From Ktedonobacterales bacterium (lineage in GTDB: Bacteria; Chloroflexota; Ktedonobacteria; Ktedonobacterales; JADMIN01): a DNA stretch of 17,533 nt. Of the stretch, positions 1 through 7,123 are shown piece by piece. Under the pieces are notes generated by a model. That model saw only the letters and a list, made by a program, of their open reading frames with translations. It did no database searches and was not told the DNA's origin. The position numbers and the translations under genes are program-made. Numbering within the stretch: position 1 is the stretch's first letter; every line of letters starts with the position of its first letter. The stretch spans positions 1 to 17,533 of the forward strand of contig JAICVT010000051.1 in assembly GCA_025935235.1 (NCBI GenBank). Direction: 5' to 3'.

Positions 1-65
1 CCCCGCTGCGCGAGAGAGGGGAGTTCCGGATACCCTCTCCCGTTGCGAGGTAGAAGAGTGGGGTC
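1..65. repeat. Inverted-repeat stretch downstream of rqcH
   Basis: The stretch beyond the rqcH stop holds GAGAGGG (14-20) and its complement CCCTCTC (33-39), a 7-bp stem around 12 nt. More CCCC/GGGG complementarity continues to the window edge. Read on the minus strand this lies just past rqcH and could help end its transcript, but there is no clear U-run. The CCCTCTCCCG-type palindromic wording resembles dispersed intergenic repeats of Chloroflexota; that likeness is from memory and unverified. Confidence 0.35.
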
Positions 66-2078
66 TTACTTTTCGGGCTCGCCCACATCGGCGGGCGGCG
101 CGTGGATGGTGCGCTCGCGCTCGTAGGTGACCATGCCGGGGCCGCCGCCCTTCATGTGGCGCACGTAGCGCGCCTCGGTGTAGTCCACCGCCACGCTACC
201 CGCCTCGCGGAGCTGGCTATACCACGCCGCCAGGCTGGCCGCCTCGCGCAGCGTCTCCTCGGGCGCGGGCCGACCCGCCAGCTTCAGGATGACATGCGCG
301 CCCGGCGCGCCGCGCGCATGCAGCCAGAGATCGTTGGGCGCCGCCTGATGAAAGGTAATCTCCTCATTTTGGCGGCTGTTCTTGCCTACCAGCGCCAGCG
401 TTTCGCCGCTCAGTCGCCGTCGCAGCGGCGCGCCGCCCTCTGGTTTGCTGGGCTTCCCCGGCTGACCCTTCGCGCCCACTTTGCCCCCCTGCTTCCCCTG
501 CTTCCCCGGCTTGCCTTTCTTGCCGCCCTTGCGCTGCTCCTTCGCCAGCCGCCGCGCCTCGACGCCGCCGCGGATGTAGCCCGCCTCGGCCACCTCGGCG
601 CGCACCAGCGAGACCTCGGCGGGCGTCTCGGCCAGCGCCAGATCGGTCAGCAATTGCTGCACGCGCGCCAGCTCCAACTCGTTCGCCTCTACCTGCTCGG
701 GCAGCAGCTTCAGGGCGCGTTGCAGCTTGTGGTAGCGGTCATAGCGGCGGTTGGCGTTCTCGATGGCGCTCAGGCGGGGATCGAGCGCGATGTCCACCTG
801 CGTCTCAGGGTCCTCGGCATAGGGATCGGGCAGCGACGCCTGGCTGGCGCCCGCTGCAACCTCTGGCCAGAAGGCCAGCAGGATCTCCGCCTCGCGCCGC
901 AGCCTGCTCGCCTCCGCCTCGGAATCCATCTCCGCGCGCAGCGCCTCAGCCTTGCGCAGACAGCGGTCGCGCTGCGTCTGGAGCAAGCGGCGCAGGTCGC
1001 CCTTGGCCTGCTCCAGCTCCACGCGCCACTCGGCGCCAGCGAAGAAGAGATCGAGCGCATCGTTGACGCTGGGGACGGCGCGCAGCTCATCTTCCGGCGG
1101 ATACTGGCGCGGCTCGTAGGCCGCCAACGCGATGGGCCGCGCGGTCGCCTCATCCGCGTCGGCCCCACCAGCGGGCGCCAGAACCAGCGTGGGTCGCCAC
1201 GCGCGGCTCTCGGCCAGGCTGGCCAGCGCGCGGGCCTCGCGAGCCAGCGCTTCCCACCGCTCCCATGGCAGCGCCGGGTCCACGGTGACCTCGGCGGCGC
1301 CCAGCGCACGGGCCGCTACCTCGCGCCCCAGCTCGCGCCCGAAGCCCAGCACGCTCGCGGCGATGACTGTGGCGATGGTTGGCGGCGCGGCGCGGCGGGC
1401 GCGCTTACCGCCTGGCTTGCCGCCTGACTTGCCTCCAGTCGTTTGCGCGGCGCCGCCATCCTGGGTCGCCTCGAAGGTCGCGAGCGCATCCAGCGCGGCC
1501 TCGCGCAGCGCGTTGGCCGTCACATCCTGGCCGGGGAGCTGCGGCAGTGTGGCGCCCGCCAGCGTGCGCGTCTGCGGTGGCGGCGCGAGGTAGGGCGCGT
1601 GCGGCGCGATGACGCGATAGGCGTTGGTCTCGGCGCTGGCCAGCCGCAGCGCGCCGAGGATGATCCGCTCGGCGTCTACCAGGATCACATTGCTGAAGCG
1701 GCCCATCACCTCGGCGATCAGCCAGACGCTCGCGCGGCGCTCCGCCAGATCAGCCCCGCGCGCGAAGCCCAGCTCCACGATGCGCTCCCAGCTCGGCTGA
1801 TGCGCCGCGACGAGTCGCGCGCCCTCCAGGTGCTTGCGCAGCAACATGACGAACGCGGGCGGCTCAGTGGCCAGCTTGCGCGGCTTCTGGCTGGTCAGGC
1901 GCACATGCGCCAGCTGTGGATGCGCTGAGAGCACGAGCCAGCGGTTGCGCCCGCCGCCCCATAGCTGTAATGCGATAGAATGTGGTGTCGGCTGGATGAC
2001 ATCATCCACCCGTGCGCCCTGCGCCTCGCGCTCCAGCTCATCATTGAGCGCGGCCAGGGTGAGCGCGTCTAGCTGCAT
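66..2078 (-). CDS. rqcH: RqcH/NFACT-family ribosome quality control protein (Rqc2 homolog)
   Basis: RqcH binds the peptidyl-tRNA-obstructed 50S subunit after ribosome splitting and recruits tRNA-Ala to add C-terminal alanine tails that mark stalled chains for degradation. The 670-residue protein shows the NFACT-N domain (about 1-265, with FVMLLRKHLEGAR at 76-88), a charged coiled-coil region (about 352-480) and the C-terminal NFACT-R/DUF814 domain (about 556-660, with VGKNSRQNEEIT at 564-575 and DLWLHARGAPGAHVIL at 583-598). It is longer than the roughly 570 residues usual for the family because of a Gly/Lys-rich insert near 208-230 and a Lys/Gly/Pro linker at 514-550. The DR motif of the family reads Glu98-Arg99 here. 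The ATG is supported by AAGGA at 2089-2093 (10 nt spacing). It is divergent from gmk; rqcH (yloA) also lies near gmk in Bacillus. Family assignment is firm; alanine-tailing activity is inferred. Confidence 0.93.
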   Translation of the reverse strand: MQLDALTLAALNDELEREAQGARVDDVIQPTPHSIALQLWGGGRNRWLVLSAHPQLAHVRLTSQKPRKLATEPPAFVMLLRKHLEGARLVAAHQPSWERIVELGFARGADLAERRASVWLIAEVMGRFSNVILVDAERIILGALRLASAETNAYRVIAPHAPYLAPPPQTRTLAGATLPQLPGQDVTANALREAALDALATFEATQDGGAAQTTGGKSGGKPGGKRARRAAPPTIATVIAASVLGFGRELGREVAARALGAAEVTVDPALPWERWEALAREARALASLAESRAWRPTLVLAPAGGADADEATARPIALAAYEPRQYPPEDELRAVPSVNDALDLFFAGAEWRVELEQAKGDLRRLLQTQRDRCLRKAEALRAEMDSEAEASRLRREAEILLAFWPEVAAGASQASLPDPYAEDPETQVDIALDPRLSAIENANRRYDRYHKLQRALKLLPEQVEANELELARVQQLLTDLALAETPAEVSLVRAEVAEAGYIRGGVEARRLAKEQRKGGKKGKPGKQGKQGGKVGAKGQPGKPSKPEGGAPLRRRLSGETLALVGKNSRQNEEITFHQAAPNDLWLHARGAPGAHVILKLAGRPAPEETLREAASLAAWYSQLREAGSVAVDYTEARYVRHMKGGGPGMVTYERERTIHAPPADVGEPEK

Positions 2079-2265
2079 GGCGGATGAGTCCTTGTGAGTC
2101 GGTGTACGCCCGTGCGCGATCAGCGGGAGCGCCCCGCCGGGTGGCGTTGACGTTCGCGCTCAGGCATTGGGCGCTCCAGTATAGCACGCGGTGTGCGGGA
2201 GATTCCCGCGCGCCGCGCCCCGGAGCGTGCGCTATTCCGCTGGGAAGCGGCCGGAAAGTGAGACT
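2079..2265. promoter_or_regulatory. Divergent rqcH-gmk promoter region with small palindrome
   Basis: This 187-bp gap must hold the promoters of both divergent genes. TATACT on the minus strand (2178-2183) is a good -10 box for rqcH, and the overlapping TATAGC on the plus strand (2180-2185) is a weaker one for gmk. Neither has a convincing -35 at 16-18 nt. A 6-bp-arm palindrome, GCGGGA-GAT-TCCCGC (2195-2209), lies at the -35 position of the minus promoter and just after the likely gmk start site, where an operator would sit. The operator role is a guess. Confidence 0.3.
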
Positions 2266-2913
2266 ATGACGATACCACCGAATGAGCCGCCGGCCGTCGC
2301 CGCCTACGGCTCCGACGCCGCTCCATCGCCGCTGCTGATCGTCCTCTCGGGGCCATCGGGCGTCGGCAAGACCACCCTGACCGGGCGGCTGGTGGCGCAA
2401 GGCTGGGATGGCCATGTGGTGGTGACCGTCACGACGCGCCGCCCGCGCCCCGGCGAGATTGACGGCGTCCACTACCACTTCCGCACCGCCGAACAGTTCC
2501 ACGAGATGCAGACGCGCAACGAGCTGCTGGAGCACGCTGAGGTTCACGGCAACTGGTACGGTGTGCCGGCGACGACGGTGCGCGAGCGACTGGCCGCCGG
2601 GCAGGATGTCATCCTGACGATTGACCCGCAGGGCGCGCAGACGGTGCGCTCGAAGGTGGAGGACGCCATTTTCATCTTCCTCGCGCCAGAGTCGCCAGAG
2701 GTGCTGACGCGGCGGGTGCGCGATCGCGGACACGACAGCCCGGAGCAGCGCGCGCTGCGCATGCTGAACGCCGAGCGCGAGATGGCCGAGCTGCCCAGGT
2801 ACGACTATCTGATCGTCAATCGGGATGACCGGCTCGACGAGGCGGCCAACCAGTTGCGCGCCATTCTGTGGGCCGAGCATAGCCGCGTCTACCCGCGCCG
2901 CCCGAAGCTTTGA
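2266..2913 (+). CDS. gmk: Guanylate kinase
   Basis: Gmk phosphorylates GMP and dGMP with ATP to give GDP and dGDP, an essential cytosolic step of purine nucleotide supply. The 215-residue product has the P-loop GPSGVGKTT (29-37), the GMP-binding signature TTRRPRPGEIDGVHYHF (56-72), NWYGVP (96-101), DPQGAQ (120-125) and a lid segment RDRGHDSPEQRALRM (152-166). The length fits the family with a short extra N-terminus. The ORF stays open upstream to an ATG at 2191, but I chose 2266 because GGAAAG (2253-2258) lies 7 nt before it and the upstream 25 residues are Arg-rich and unlike Gmk. No rpoZ follows, although gmk-rpoZ is the common bacterial order; glpX follows after 234 bp with its own strong RBS. 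Confidence 0.96.
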   Translation: MTIPPNEPPAVAAYGSDAAPSPLLIVLSGPSGVGKTTLTGRLVAQGWDGHVVVTVTTRRPRPGEIDGVHYHFRTAEQFHEMQTRNELLEHAEVHGNWYGVPATTVRERLAAGQDVILTIDPQGAQTVRSKVEDAIFIFLAPESPEVLTRRVRDRGHDSPEQRALRMLNAEREMAELPRYDYLIVNRDDRLDEAANQLRAILWAEHSRVYPRRPKL

Positions 2914-3003
2914 GGAAGCTCTGAGTGGTCGTATGGCGCCAATCGCGCGGCCAATCGCGCGCCGCGCTGTGGCGCGGTTCACGGCGGCGATCATATCAAG
3001 CGC

Positions 3004-3041
3004 TCTCTGCTGGAGTCCAGCATCGCAGGCTCCAGCAGAGA
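3004..3041. repeat. 12-bp perfect inverted repeat between gmk and glpX
   Basis: TCTCTGCTGGAG (3004-3015) and CTCCAGCAGAGA (3030-3041) are exact reverse complements around 14 nt, and the RNA stem could add a G-U and a C-G pair inside. The hairpin lies 90 bp past the gmk stop and 106 bp before the glpX ATG. No T-run follows on either strand, so it is not a textbook intrinsic terminator. It could be a processing or 5'-UTR element of glpX, or a terminator of the U-poor type. Confidence 0.6.
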
Positions 3042-3147
3042 TTGAACCAGGGATCGAACCAACAGCACGCGCCCGGCCCGCACTGGCGCCGGAGCGACTT
3101 CACAGCGGCGTGAGGCTCGCCATACGCCACCGACAGGAGGACGCACA

Positions 3148-4149
3148 ATGAGTCAGCACGACAACGACAATGGACGCTACATGCGCGCGGGTACCAAGGA
3201 GCGCAACCTGGGCCTGGAGCTGGTGCGCGTGACCGAAGCCGCCGCCTACGCCGCCTCGCGCTTCATGGGACGCGGCGACAAGATCGCCGTTGACCAGGCG
3301 GCGGTAGACGCGATGCGCAGCGCGGTGGATGGCGTGGACATGCACGGCGTGGTGGTCATCGGCGAGGGCGAGAAGGACGAGGCGCCGATGCTCTACGTCG
3401 GCGAAGAGATCGGCAATGGCCTGCCGCCAGAGGTAGATGTGGCGGTGGACCCGGTGGATGGCACGCGACTGACGGCGCTGGGCCTGCCGGGCGCCATCGC
3501 GGTGGTGGCCACCGCCGACCGTGGCGCAATGTTCCAGGCGCCTCCCGGCGTCTACTACATGGAGAAGCTGGCGGTCTCGCGCGCCTCGGCGGATGTGATC
3601 AACCTGGATGCGCCGATCGCCGAGAATCTGGCCGCTGTCGCCAAGTCGCGCGATACGCGCATCCAGGATCTGACCGTCACCGTGCTCGACCGCCCGCGCC
3701 ACGCCGACATCATCGCGCAGGTGCGCGCGGCTGGCGCGCGCATCCAGCTCATCATGGATGGCGATGTGGCGGCGGCGATCCACGCGGCGATGGAGCAGTA
3801 CGACGCCACCGATGTCTACATCGGCACGGGCGGCGCGCCCGAGGCGGTGCTGGCGGCGGCGGCGCTCAAGTGCGTCGGCGGGCAGATGCTCTGCCGCATC
3901 TGGCCGCGCACCGACGACGAGCGCGACAAACTGCAATCCGATGGCGTGGACCTCAAGCGCATCTACACGGTGGATGATCTGGTGCGCGGCGAGAATGTCT
4001 CCTTCGCCGCTACTGGCATCACAACTGGCGATCTGCTACGCGGTGTGCGCTTCGCTCCCGATGGCGCGCGCACGCACTCGGTGATGATGCGCGCCAAGAC
4101 CGGCACCATCCGCTACATCGAGGCCATCCACAACTGGAAGCGCGTGTAG
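3148..4149 (+). CDS. glpX: Fructose-1,6-bisphosphatase class II (GlpX)
   Basis: The enzyme hydrolyses fructose 1,6-bisphosphate to fructose 6-phosphate, the committed gluconeogenic step; some relatives also accept sedoheptulose 1,7-bisphosphate. The 333-residue sequence carries the metal and phosphate motifs of the lithium-sensitive phosphatase fold: IGEGEKDEAPM (71-81), DPVDGTR (101-107), MDGDVAAAI (203-211), GTGGAPE (226-232) and ATGITTGDLL (288-297). The length is typical and no motif residue seems missing. AGGAGG at 3135-3140, 7 nt before the ATG, makes this start secure. It has its own 234-bp upstream region with a strong hairpin, so it need not be co-transcribed with gmk. A palindromic element follows the stop. 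Confidence 0.95.
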   Translation: MSQHDNDNGRYMRAGTKERNLGLELVRVTEAAAYAASRFMGRGDKIAVDQAAVDAMRSAVDGVDMHGVVVIGEGEKDEAPMLYVGEEIGNGLPPEVDVAVDPVDGTRLTALGLPGAIAVVATADRGAMFQAPPGVYYMEKLAVSRASADVINLDAPIAENLAAVAKSRDTRIQDLTVTVLDRPRHADIIAQVRAAGARIQLIMDGDVAAAIHAAMEQYDATDVYIGTGGAPEAVLAAAALKCVGGQMLCRIWPRTDDERDKLQSDGVDLKRIYTVDDLVRGENVSFAATGITTGDLLRGVRFAPDGARTHSVMMRAKTGTIRYIEAIHNWKRV

Positions 4150-4156
4150 CGACGGG

Positions 4157-4260
4157 CTGGCGATTGAAATCGCGCCTGGGAGGCGGCGTGCGCGCCGCCG
4201 CGAAACCCGCCTGCGCGGGTTGGGTCCGGCAGTCCACGCAGGCGCGGCTTCAACCGCCAG
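4157..4260. repeat. 104-bp composite palindromic element (REP/MITE-like)
   Basis: Terminal arms CTGGCGATTGAAATCGCGCCTG (4157-4178) and its imperfect complement at 4239-4260 match in 19 of 22 positions. Between them sit two perfect small hairpins: GGCGGCG-TGCG-CGCCGCC (4182-4199) and AACCCGC-CTGC-GCGGGTT (4204-4221). There is no coding capacity. The nested inverted repeats filling a gene gap are typical of non-autonomous repeats or REP-type elements. The same structure at the RNA level could end glpX transcription. Only one copy is in this window, so mobility is inferred from structure alone. Confidence 0.65.
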
Positions 4261-4287
4261 TCGATGCTGATCGTTCATGGGGATTGC

Positions 4288-5313
4288 ATGTTCTGGCTGC
4301 GACCTGACCTTGACCGCGCGGCGCTGGGAGCCGCGGGCTGGCTCGACACCGCGATCTTTGATATTGATGGCGTGCTGCTCGATACCAGCGGCTCCTTCCG
4401 CCGCTCAGTGATCGCCGCGACCGAGGCGCTGGTGCGCGTGGCGAACGGGCTGGCCGACGCGCCCGATCCGCTGGTGACGTTCGACGACGTGGCGCGCTTC
4501 AAGCTGGCGGGTGGCTTCAATGATGATTGGAATCTGACACAGGCGCTGGCCGCGCTGTGGACGGCGCGCCTGCGCGAGTGGCGCGGCGCCCCGCAGGCCG
4601 AGCGCTCGCTGAGCGAGTGGGCCGAAGACGCGACGGCGGCCACCCGCGCCGGGCGCGGCGGCCTCGACTGGCTGCGCGGCGTCGTCCCCGCCAGCGCTAT
4701 CCCCGCCTGGGAGGATGCCCGCTGGACGCACGACGAGTTCTACCTGGGCGCGGCGATGCTGCGCGAGGCGTTTGGGCGCGTGCCGCGCTACACGCCCGCC
4801 GCGCCGGGGGTGCGCCAGACGGAGCGCTCGCTGCTGGCGCCAGAGACGCTGACCGAGCTGGCGGCGCTGAGCCTGAGCAAGTATGGCATCATCACCGGCA
4901 GAGACAGCCCCTATGTGGAGTGGGCGCTCGAGGTGATCGCTCCGGAGGGCGCGGTGGCGCGCACCGGACCGTACGGACCGCACGGACCGCACGCGCGCCC
5001 GCCGTTTGGGGTGATCGTCCCTGGCTCGCTCTACGCCAAGCCCGATCCCGAGGCGCTGGCGCATGCGCTGGCCGTGCTCGAAGCCCGCGCCGCCGTCTAT
5101 GTGGGCGATACCGCCGACGATCTCGATCTCGTGCTGCGCTATCGCGCCGAGCGGCTGGCGCAGGCGCCCGATCTGCCGCCGACGCTGGCCGTTAGTGTGG
5201 CCAGCGAGCCTGCCGCTGAGACTTTTCGCCAGCGCGGGGCCGACATCATCCTCACGCGGGTGAGCGAGCTGCCAGCGGCACTGGTGGCCCTGCGTCAGCG
5301 GCTGGGCGGCTGA
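4288..5313 (+). CDS. HAD-superfamily hydrolase (subfamily IA type)
   Basis: This is a predicted cytosolic phosphatase with all four HAD motifs: FDIDG (nucleophile Asp25, general acid Asp27) at 24-28, GIITGR (motif II, 200-205), Lys251 in YAKPDP, and VGDTADD (motif IV, 272-278). The roughly 170-residue stretch between motifs I and II, rich in Trp and Arg, is a large helical cap. TGR in motif II recalls the TIGR01548-like group of subfamily IA, but the substrate cannot be read from sequence. An ATG at 4264 is also in frame, yet it directly abuts the palindromic element and has no SD, whereas GGGGA (4279-4283) precedes 4288, though with short spacing. An in-frame 9-bp tandem triplet (4966-4992) encodes GPYGPHGPH. 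It is downstream of glpX and convergent with the next gene. Confidence 0.85.
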   Translation: MFWLRPDLDRAALGAAGWLDTAIFDIDGVLLDTSGSFRRSVIAATEALVRVANGLADAPDPLVTFDDVARFKLAGGFNDDWNLTQALAALWTARLREWRGAPQAERSLSEWAEDATAATRAGRGGLDWLRGVVPASAIPAWEDARWTHDEFYLGAAMLREAFGRVPRYTPAAPGVRQTERSLLAPETLTELAALSLSKYGIITGRDSPYVEWALEVIAPEGAVARTGPYGPHGPHARPPFGVIVPGSLYAKPDPEALAHALAVLEARAAVYVGDTADDLDLVLRYRAERLAQAPDLPPTLAVSVASEPAAETFRQRGADIILTRVSELPAALVALRQRLGG

Positions 5314-5314
5314 C

Positions 5315-5342
5315 GAGCGCCTCGCCATCTCTTCCGGCGCTC
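5315..5342. terminator. Weak bidirectional stem-loop between convergent genes
   Basis: GAGCGCC (5315-5321) and GGCGCTC (5336-5342) form a 7-bp stem with a 14-nt loop, starting 2 bp after the HAD stop codon and 29 bp from the stop of the convergent membrane protein gene. The position suits a shared terminator. The absence of a U-run keeps confidence low. Confidence 0.3.
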
Positions 5343-5371
5343 ACTCGGGCAGGGAGAACAGCTCCACGAAC

Positions 5372-5971
5372 TTACCGTGGCAGCGCGCGTGATGGCTCCT
5401 CAGCCGTCGTTTGCGCGCCAGCATCCTCTGCGCCATCATGTACATCGCGCAGCGGATTGAGCCAGCCGCCGAAGCCGTAGCGCTGGGCGCCGAGCAGCTC
5501 CCAGGCGCGGGTGAGGCCGAGGAAGACGATGCCCAGCATGATGAACACCAGCGCATAGAGATAGCCCGGCTGCGTCGGATGGTTGAGGATGCCAATGCCA
5601 TTCGACAGCTCCAGCCCATAGAGCGCCAGGCTGGCGCAGACTAGCACGCCGCGCCGCAGCAGGCTTGCCCAGCCCTTGCGCACTTTGAACAGCGACCAGA
5701 CTGGGGAGATCGTCATCAGCAGCGAGACAATGCTGAAGGGGATCACGAACAGGCCAAACGCTACCTGGGGGATCAATGCAGCCAGCGAGATGAAGAAGAC
5801 ATTGACCAGTGCGGTGAAGGCGCTGCCCGCGACCGCCTGACGCTCGACCGGCGCATGACGGGTCACGATCTGCTCGGGCGCCAGCGAGACGGCCACAAAC
5901 AGCAGCCCGACCAGCGCGGCGCCCGCGCCAGCGCTGGCGGTGAAGAATGTCAGGAAGGCTGAGGGTACCAT
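5372..5971 (-). CDS. Five-segment integral membrane protein of unknown function
   Basis: The 199-residue protein has about five hydrophobic segments (near 5-30, 46-68, 70-93, 106-130 and 137-161) joined by short charged loops, with a polar C-terminal tail of about 35 residues. The N-terminal phrase SAGAGAALVGLLFVAVSLAPE resembles a class of uncharacterised bacterial membrane proteins, but I cannot name the family or a substrate. No catalytic motif is visible. The frame is open to an ATG at 6049, but the start at 5971 is preferred: AAGGAG lies at 5979-5984, 7 nt upstream, and the first hydrophobic segment begins straight after. The gene is divergent from the DUF2277 gene across a region holding a perfect palindrome. 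Confidence 0.75.
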   Translation of the reverse strand: MVPSAFLTFFTASAGAGAALVGLLFVAVSLAPEQIVTRHAPVERQAVAGSAFTALVNVFFISLAALIPQVAFGLFVIPFSIVSLLMTISPVWSLFKVRKGWASLLRRGVLVCASLALYGLELSNGIGILNHPTQPGYLYALVFIMLGIVFLGLTRAWELLGAQRYGFGGWLNPLRDVHDGAEDAGAQTTAEEPSRALPR

Positions 5972-5978
5972 ACCTGTA

Positions 5979-5984
5979 CTCCTT
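5979..5984 (-). promoter_or_regulatory. RBS fixing the start of the membrane protein
   Basis: AAGGAG on the minus strand, 7 nt before the ATG at 5971, selects this start over the more upstream in-frame ATG at 6049. Confidence 0.7.
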
Positions 5985-6059
5985 CTTCCACGCTGACGCT
6001 CACAAGAGCGCCATGCTCCGAGGGGATGCGAGGAGATGCGCGCCTCCATTGTAGGCCGC

Positions 6060-6074
6060 TGATCGCGGCGATCA
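6060..6074. promoter_or_regulatory. Perfect 15-bp palindrome, operator candidate
   Basis: TGATCGC-G-GCGATCA has perfect 7-bp arms around one base. It lies between two divergent genes, 52 bp before the start of the DUF2277 gene and 88 bp before the start of the membrane protein gene. Symmetry and position suit a dimeric repressor site; no regulator gene is nearby. Confidence 0.35.
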
Positions 6075-6126
6075 CAAGGCGCCAGCGGTCGGCCGGCCCA
6101 GCGCCACCACAGAGAGGATGACCGGG

Positions 6127-6438
6127 ATGTGTCGCAGCATCAAGCCGCTCTTCAACTTCGAGCCACCCGCGACCGACGACGAGGTGTACGCCGCCGCGCT
6201 CCAGTATGTGCGCAAGATCAGCGGCTACACCCGACCCTCCAAAGCCAATGAAGCCGCGTTCACCGCCGCCGTGGACGAGATCGCCGCCGCCTCGCGTCGC
6301 CTGCTGGCCGCGCTGGAGACGAGCGCGCCGCACAAAGATCGCGCCGAGGAGGCCGCCAGGGCGCACGCGCGATCCGCCCAGCGCTTCCCGCACGCGGCTG
6401 CGCACACGCACGCAGCATCCGCCGCATCGCCGGAATAG
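6127..6438 (+). CDS. DUF2277 family protein
   Basis: This 103-residue soluble protein opens with MCRSIKPLFNFEPPATDDEV, the hallmark N-terminus of DUF2277 (usually MCRNIK..FNF.PPAT), followed by ALQYVRKISGYTRPSKANEAAF and a helical, Ala-rich C-terminus. The biochemical function of the family is unknown; the near-invariant early Cys could suggest metal or redox chemistry, but that is speculation. An ATG at 6118 is in frame, but the SD AGAGAGG (6111-6117) abuts it directly and is 9 nt from 6127, and family members begin at MCR, so 6127 is the start. It leads a plus-strand run with the two RibD_C-type genes; the next start is 73 bp on. Confidence 0.85.
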   Translation: MCRSIKPLFNFEPPATDDEVYAAALQYVRKISGYTRPSKANEAAFTAAVDEIAAASRRLLAALETSAPHKDRAEEAARAHARSAQRFPHAAAHTHAASAASPE

Positions 6439-6511
6439 GCGCCGAGCGGCGGAATAGTCGCCGTGATCGGCCTCGCTCGCATATGGAGACATGTCGAAGG
6501 GAGTGAGCAGC

Positions 6512-7093
6512 ATGGGAACGGTAGGAACGGGCTTCTCGATGTCGCTGGATGGCTTCGTCGCGCGGCCCAATGGCGAAGTTGGCCCGCTCTTCGACTGGTA
6601 TTCCGAAGGCGAGACGCCACTTGAAGTGGTGATTGGCGACCAGCCGATGGCTGTCACTCAGGATGCGGGCGAGATTCTCCGGCAGGCCAGTCAGGTGACC
6701 GGCGCGCTGGTGACGGGGCGCAAGCTCTTCGATCAAACACATGGCTGGGGCGGCAAGCATCCGCTGGATGTGCCGATCGTGGTCGTCACCCACTCGATTC
6801 CCCAGGGATGGGAGAAACCGCCCTACACCTTCGTCACCGATGGCGTGGCCGCTGCCATCGCCAGAGCCAGAGAGATCGCGGGCGAGAAGAGCGTCGCCGT
6901 CGCGTCGGCCAGCATCACGCAGCAGTGCCTGAACGCCGGTCTGCTCGATGAGATTCACATTGACCTGATCCCCGTGCTGCTGGGGCACGGCATCCGGCTC
7001 TTCGACCAGCTCAACGCCGAGCATCGCCTGGAACTCATCGCCGCAAAGCCAATGCGCAACGTCACGCACCTGACCTATCGTGTCGTCAGGTAA
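6512..7093 (+). CDS. Dihydrofolate reductase family (RibD C-terminal domain) protein
   Basis: The 193-residue protein belongs to the RibD_C/dihydrofolate-reductase-like fold, whose members are NADPH-dependent reductases or uncharacterised relatives. Visible marks are the opening strand with MSLDGF (10-15), the cofactor-loop segment GALVTGRKLFD, the PIVVVTHS strand, and the C-terminal SASITQQCLNAGLLDEIHID followed by PVLLGHGIRLFD. It is stand-alone, without the deaminase half of RibD, so a riboflavin role is not implied. The start is taken at 6512 because AGGGAG (6498-6503) is 8 nt upstream; the in-frame ATG at 6491 has its only SD-like GGAG 2 nt away. It is the first of a tandem pair of distant paralogs separated by 30 bp. 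Confidence 0.85.
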   Translation: MGTVGTGFSMSLDGFVARPNGEVGPLFDWYSEGETPLEVVIGDQPMAVTQDAGEILRQASQVTGALVTGRKLFDQTHGWGGKHPLDVPIVVVTHSIPQGWEKPPYTFVTDGVAAAIARAREIAGEKSVAVASASITQQCLNAGLLDEIHIDLIPVLLGHGIRLFDQLNAEHRLELIAAKPMRNVTHLTYRVVR

Positions 7094-7123
7094 GGTCCAC
7101 GAGCAACATGGGAGGAGCAGCAT

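Noticed and set aside
102..1427. 441-residue plus-strand ORF over rqcH
   Set aside because: Antisense to a clear NFACT gene; Arg/Leu/Gln-rich shadow translation typical of GC-rich DNA.
2041..2994. 317-residue minus-strand ORF over gmk
   Set aside because: Antisense to gmk, which has intact motifs and an RBS; no domain is seen in the antisense product.
3040..3062. GGTTCGATCC on the minus strand resembles a tRNA T-loop
   Set aside because: The flanking bases do not form a T-stem (GTTGG against CCTGG fails), and no acceptor stem, anticodon arm or D-arm could be found nearby.
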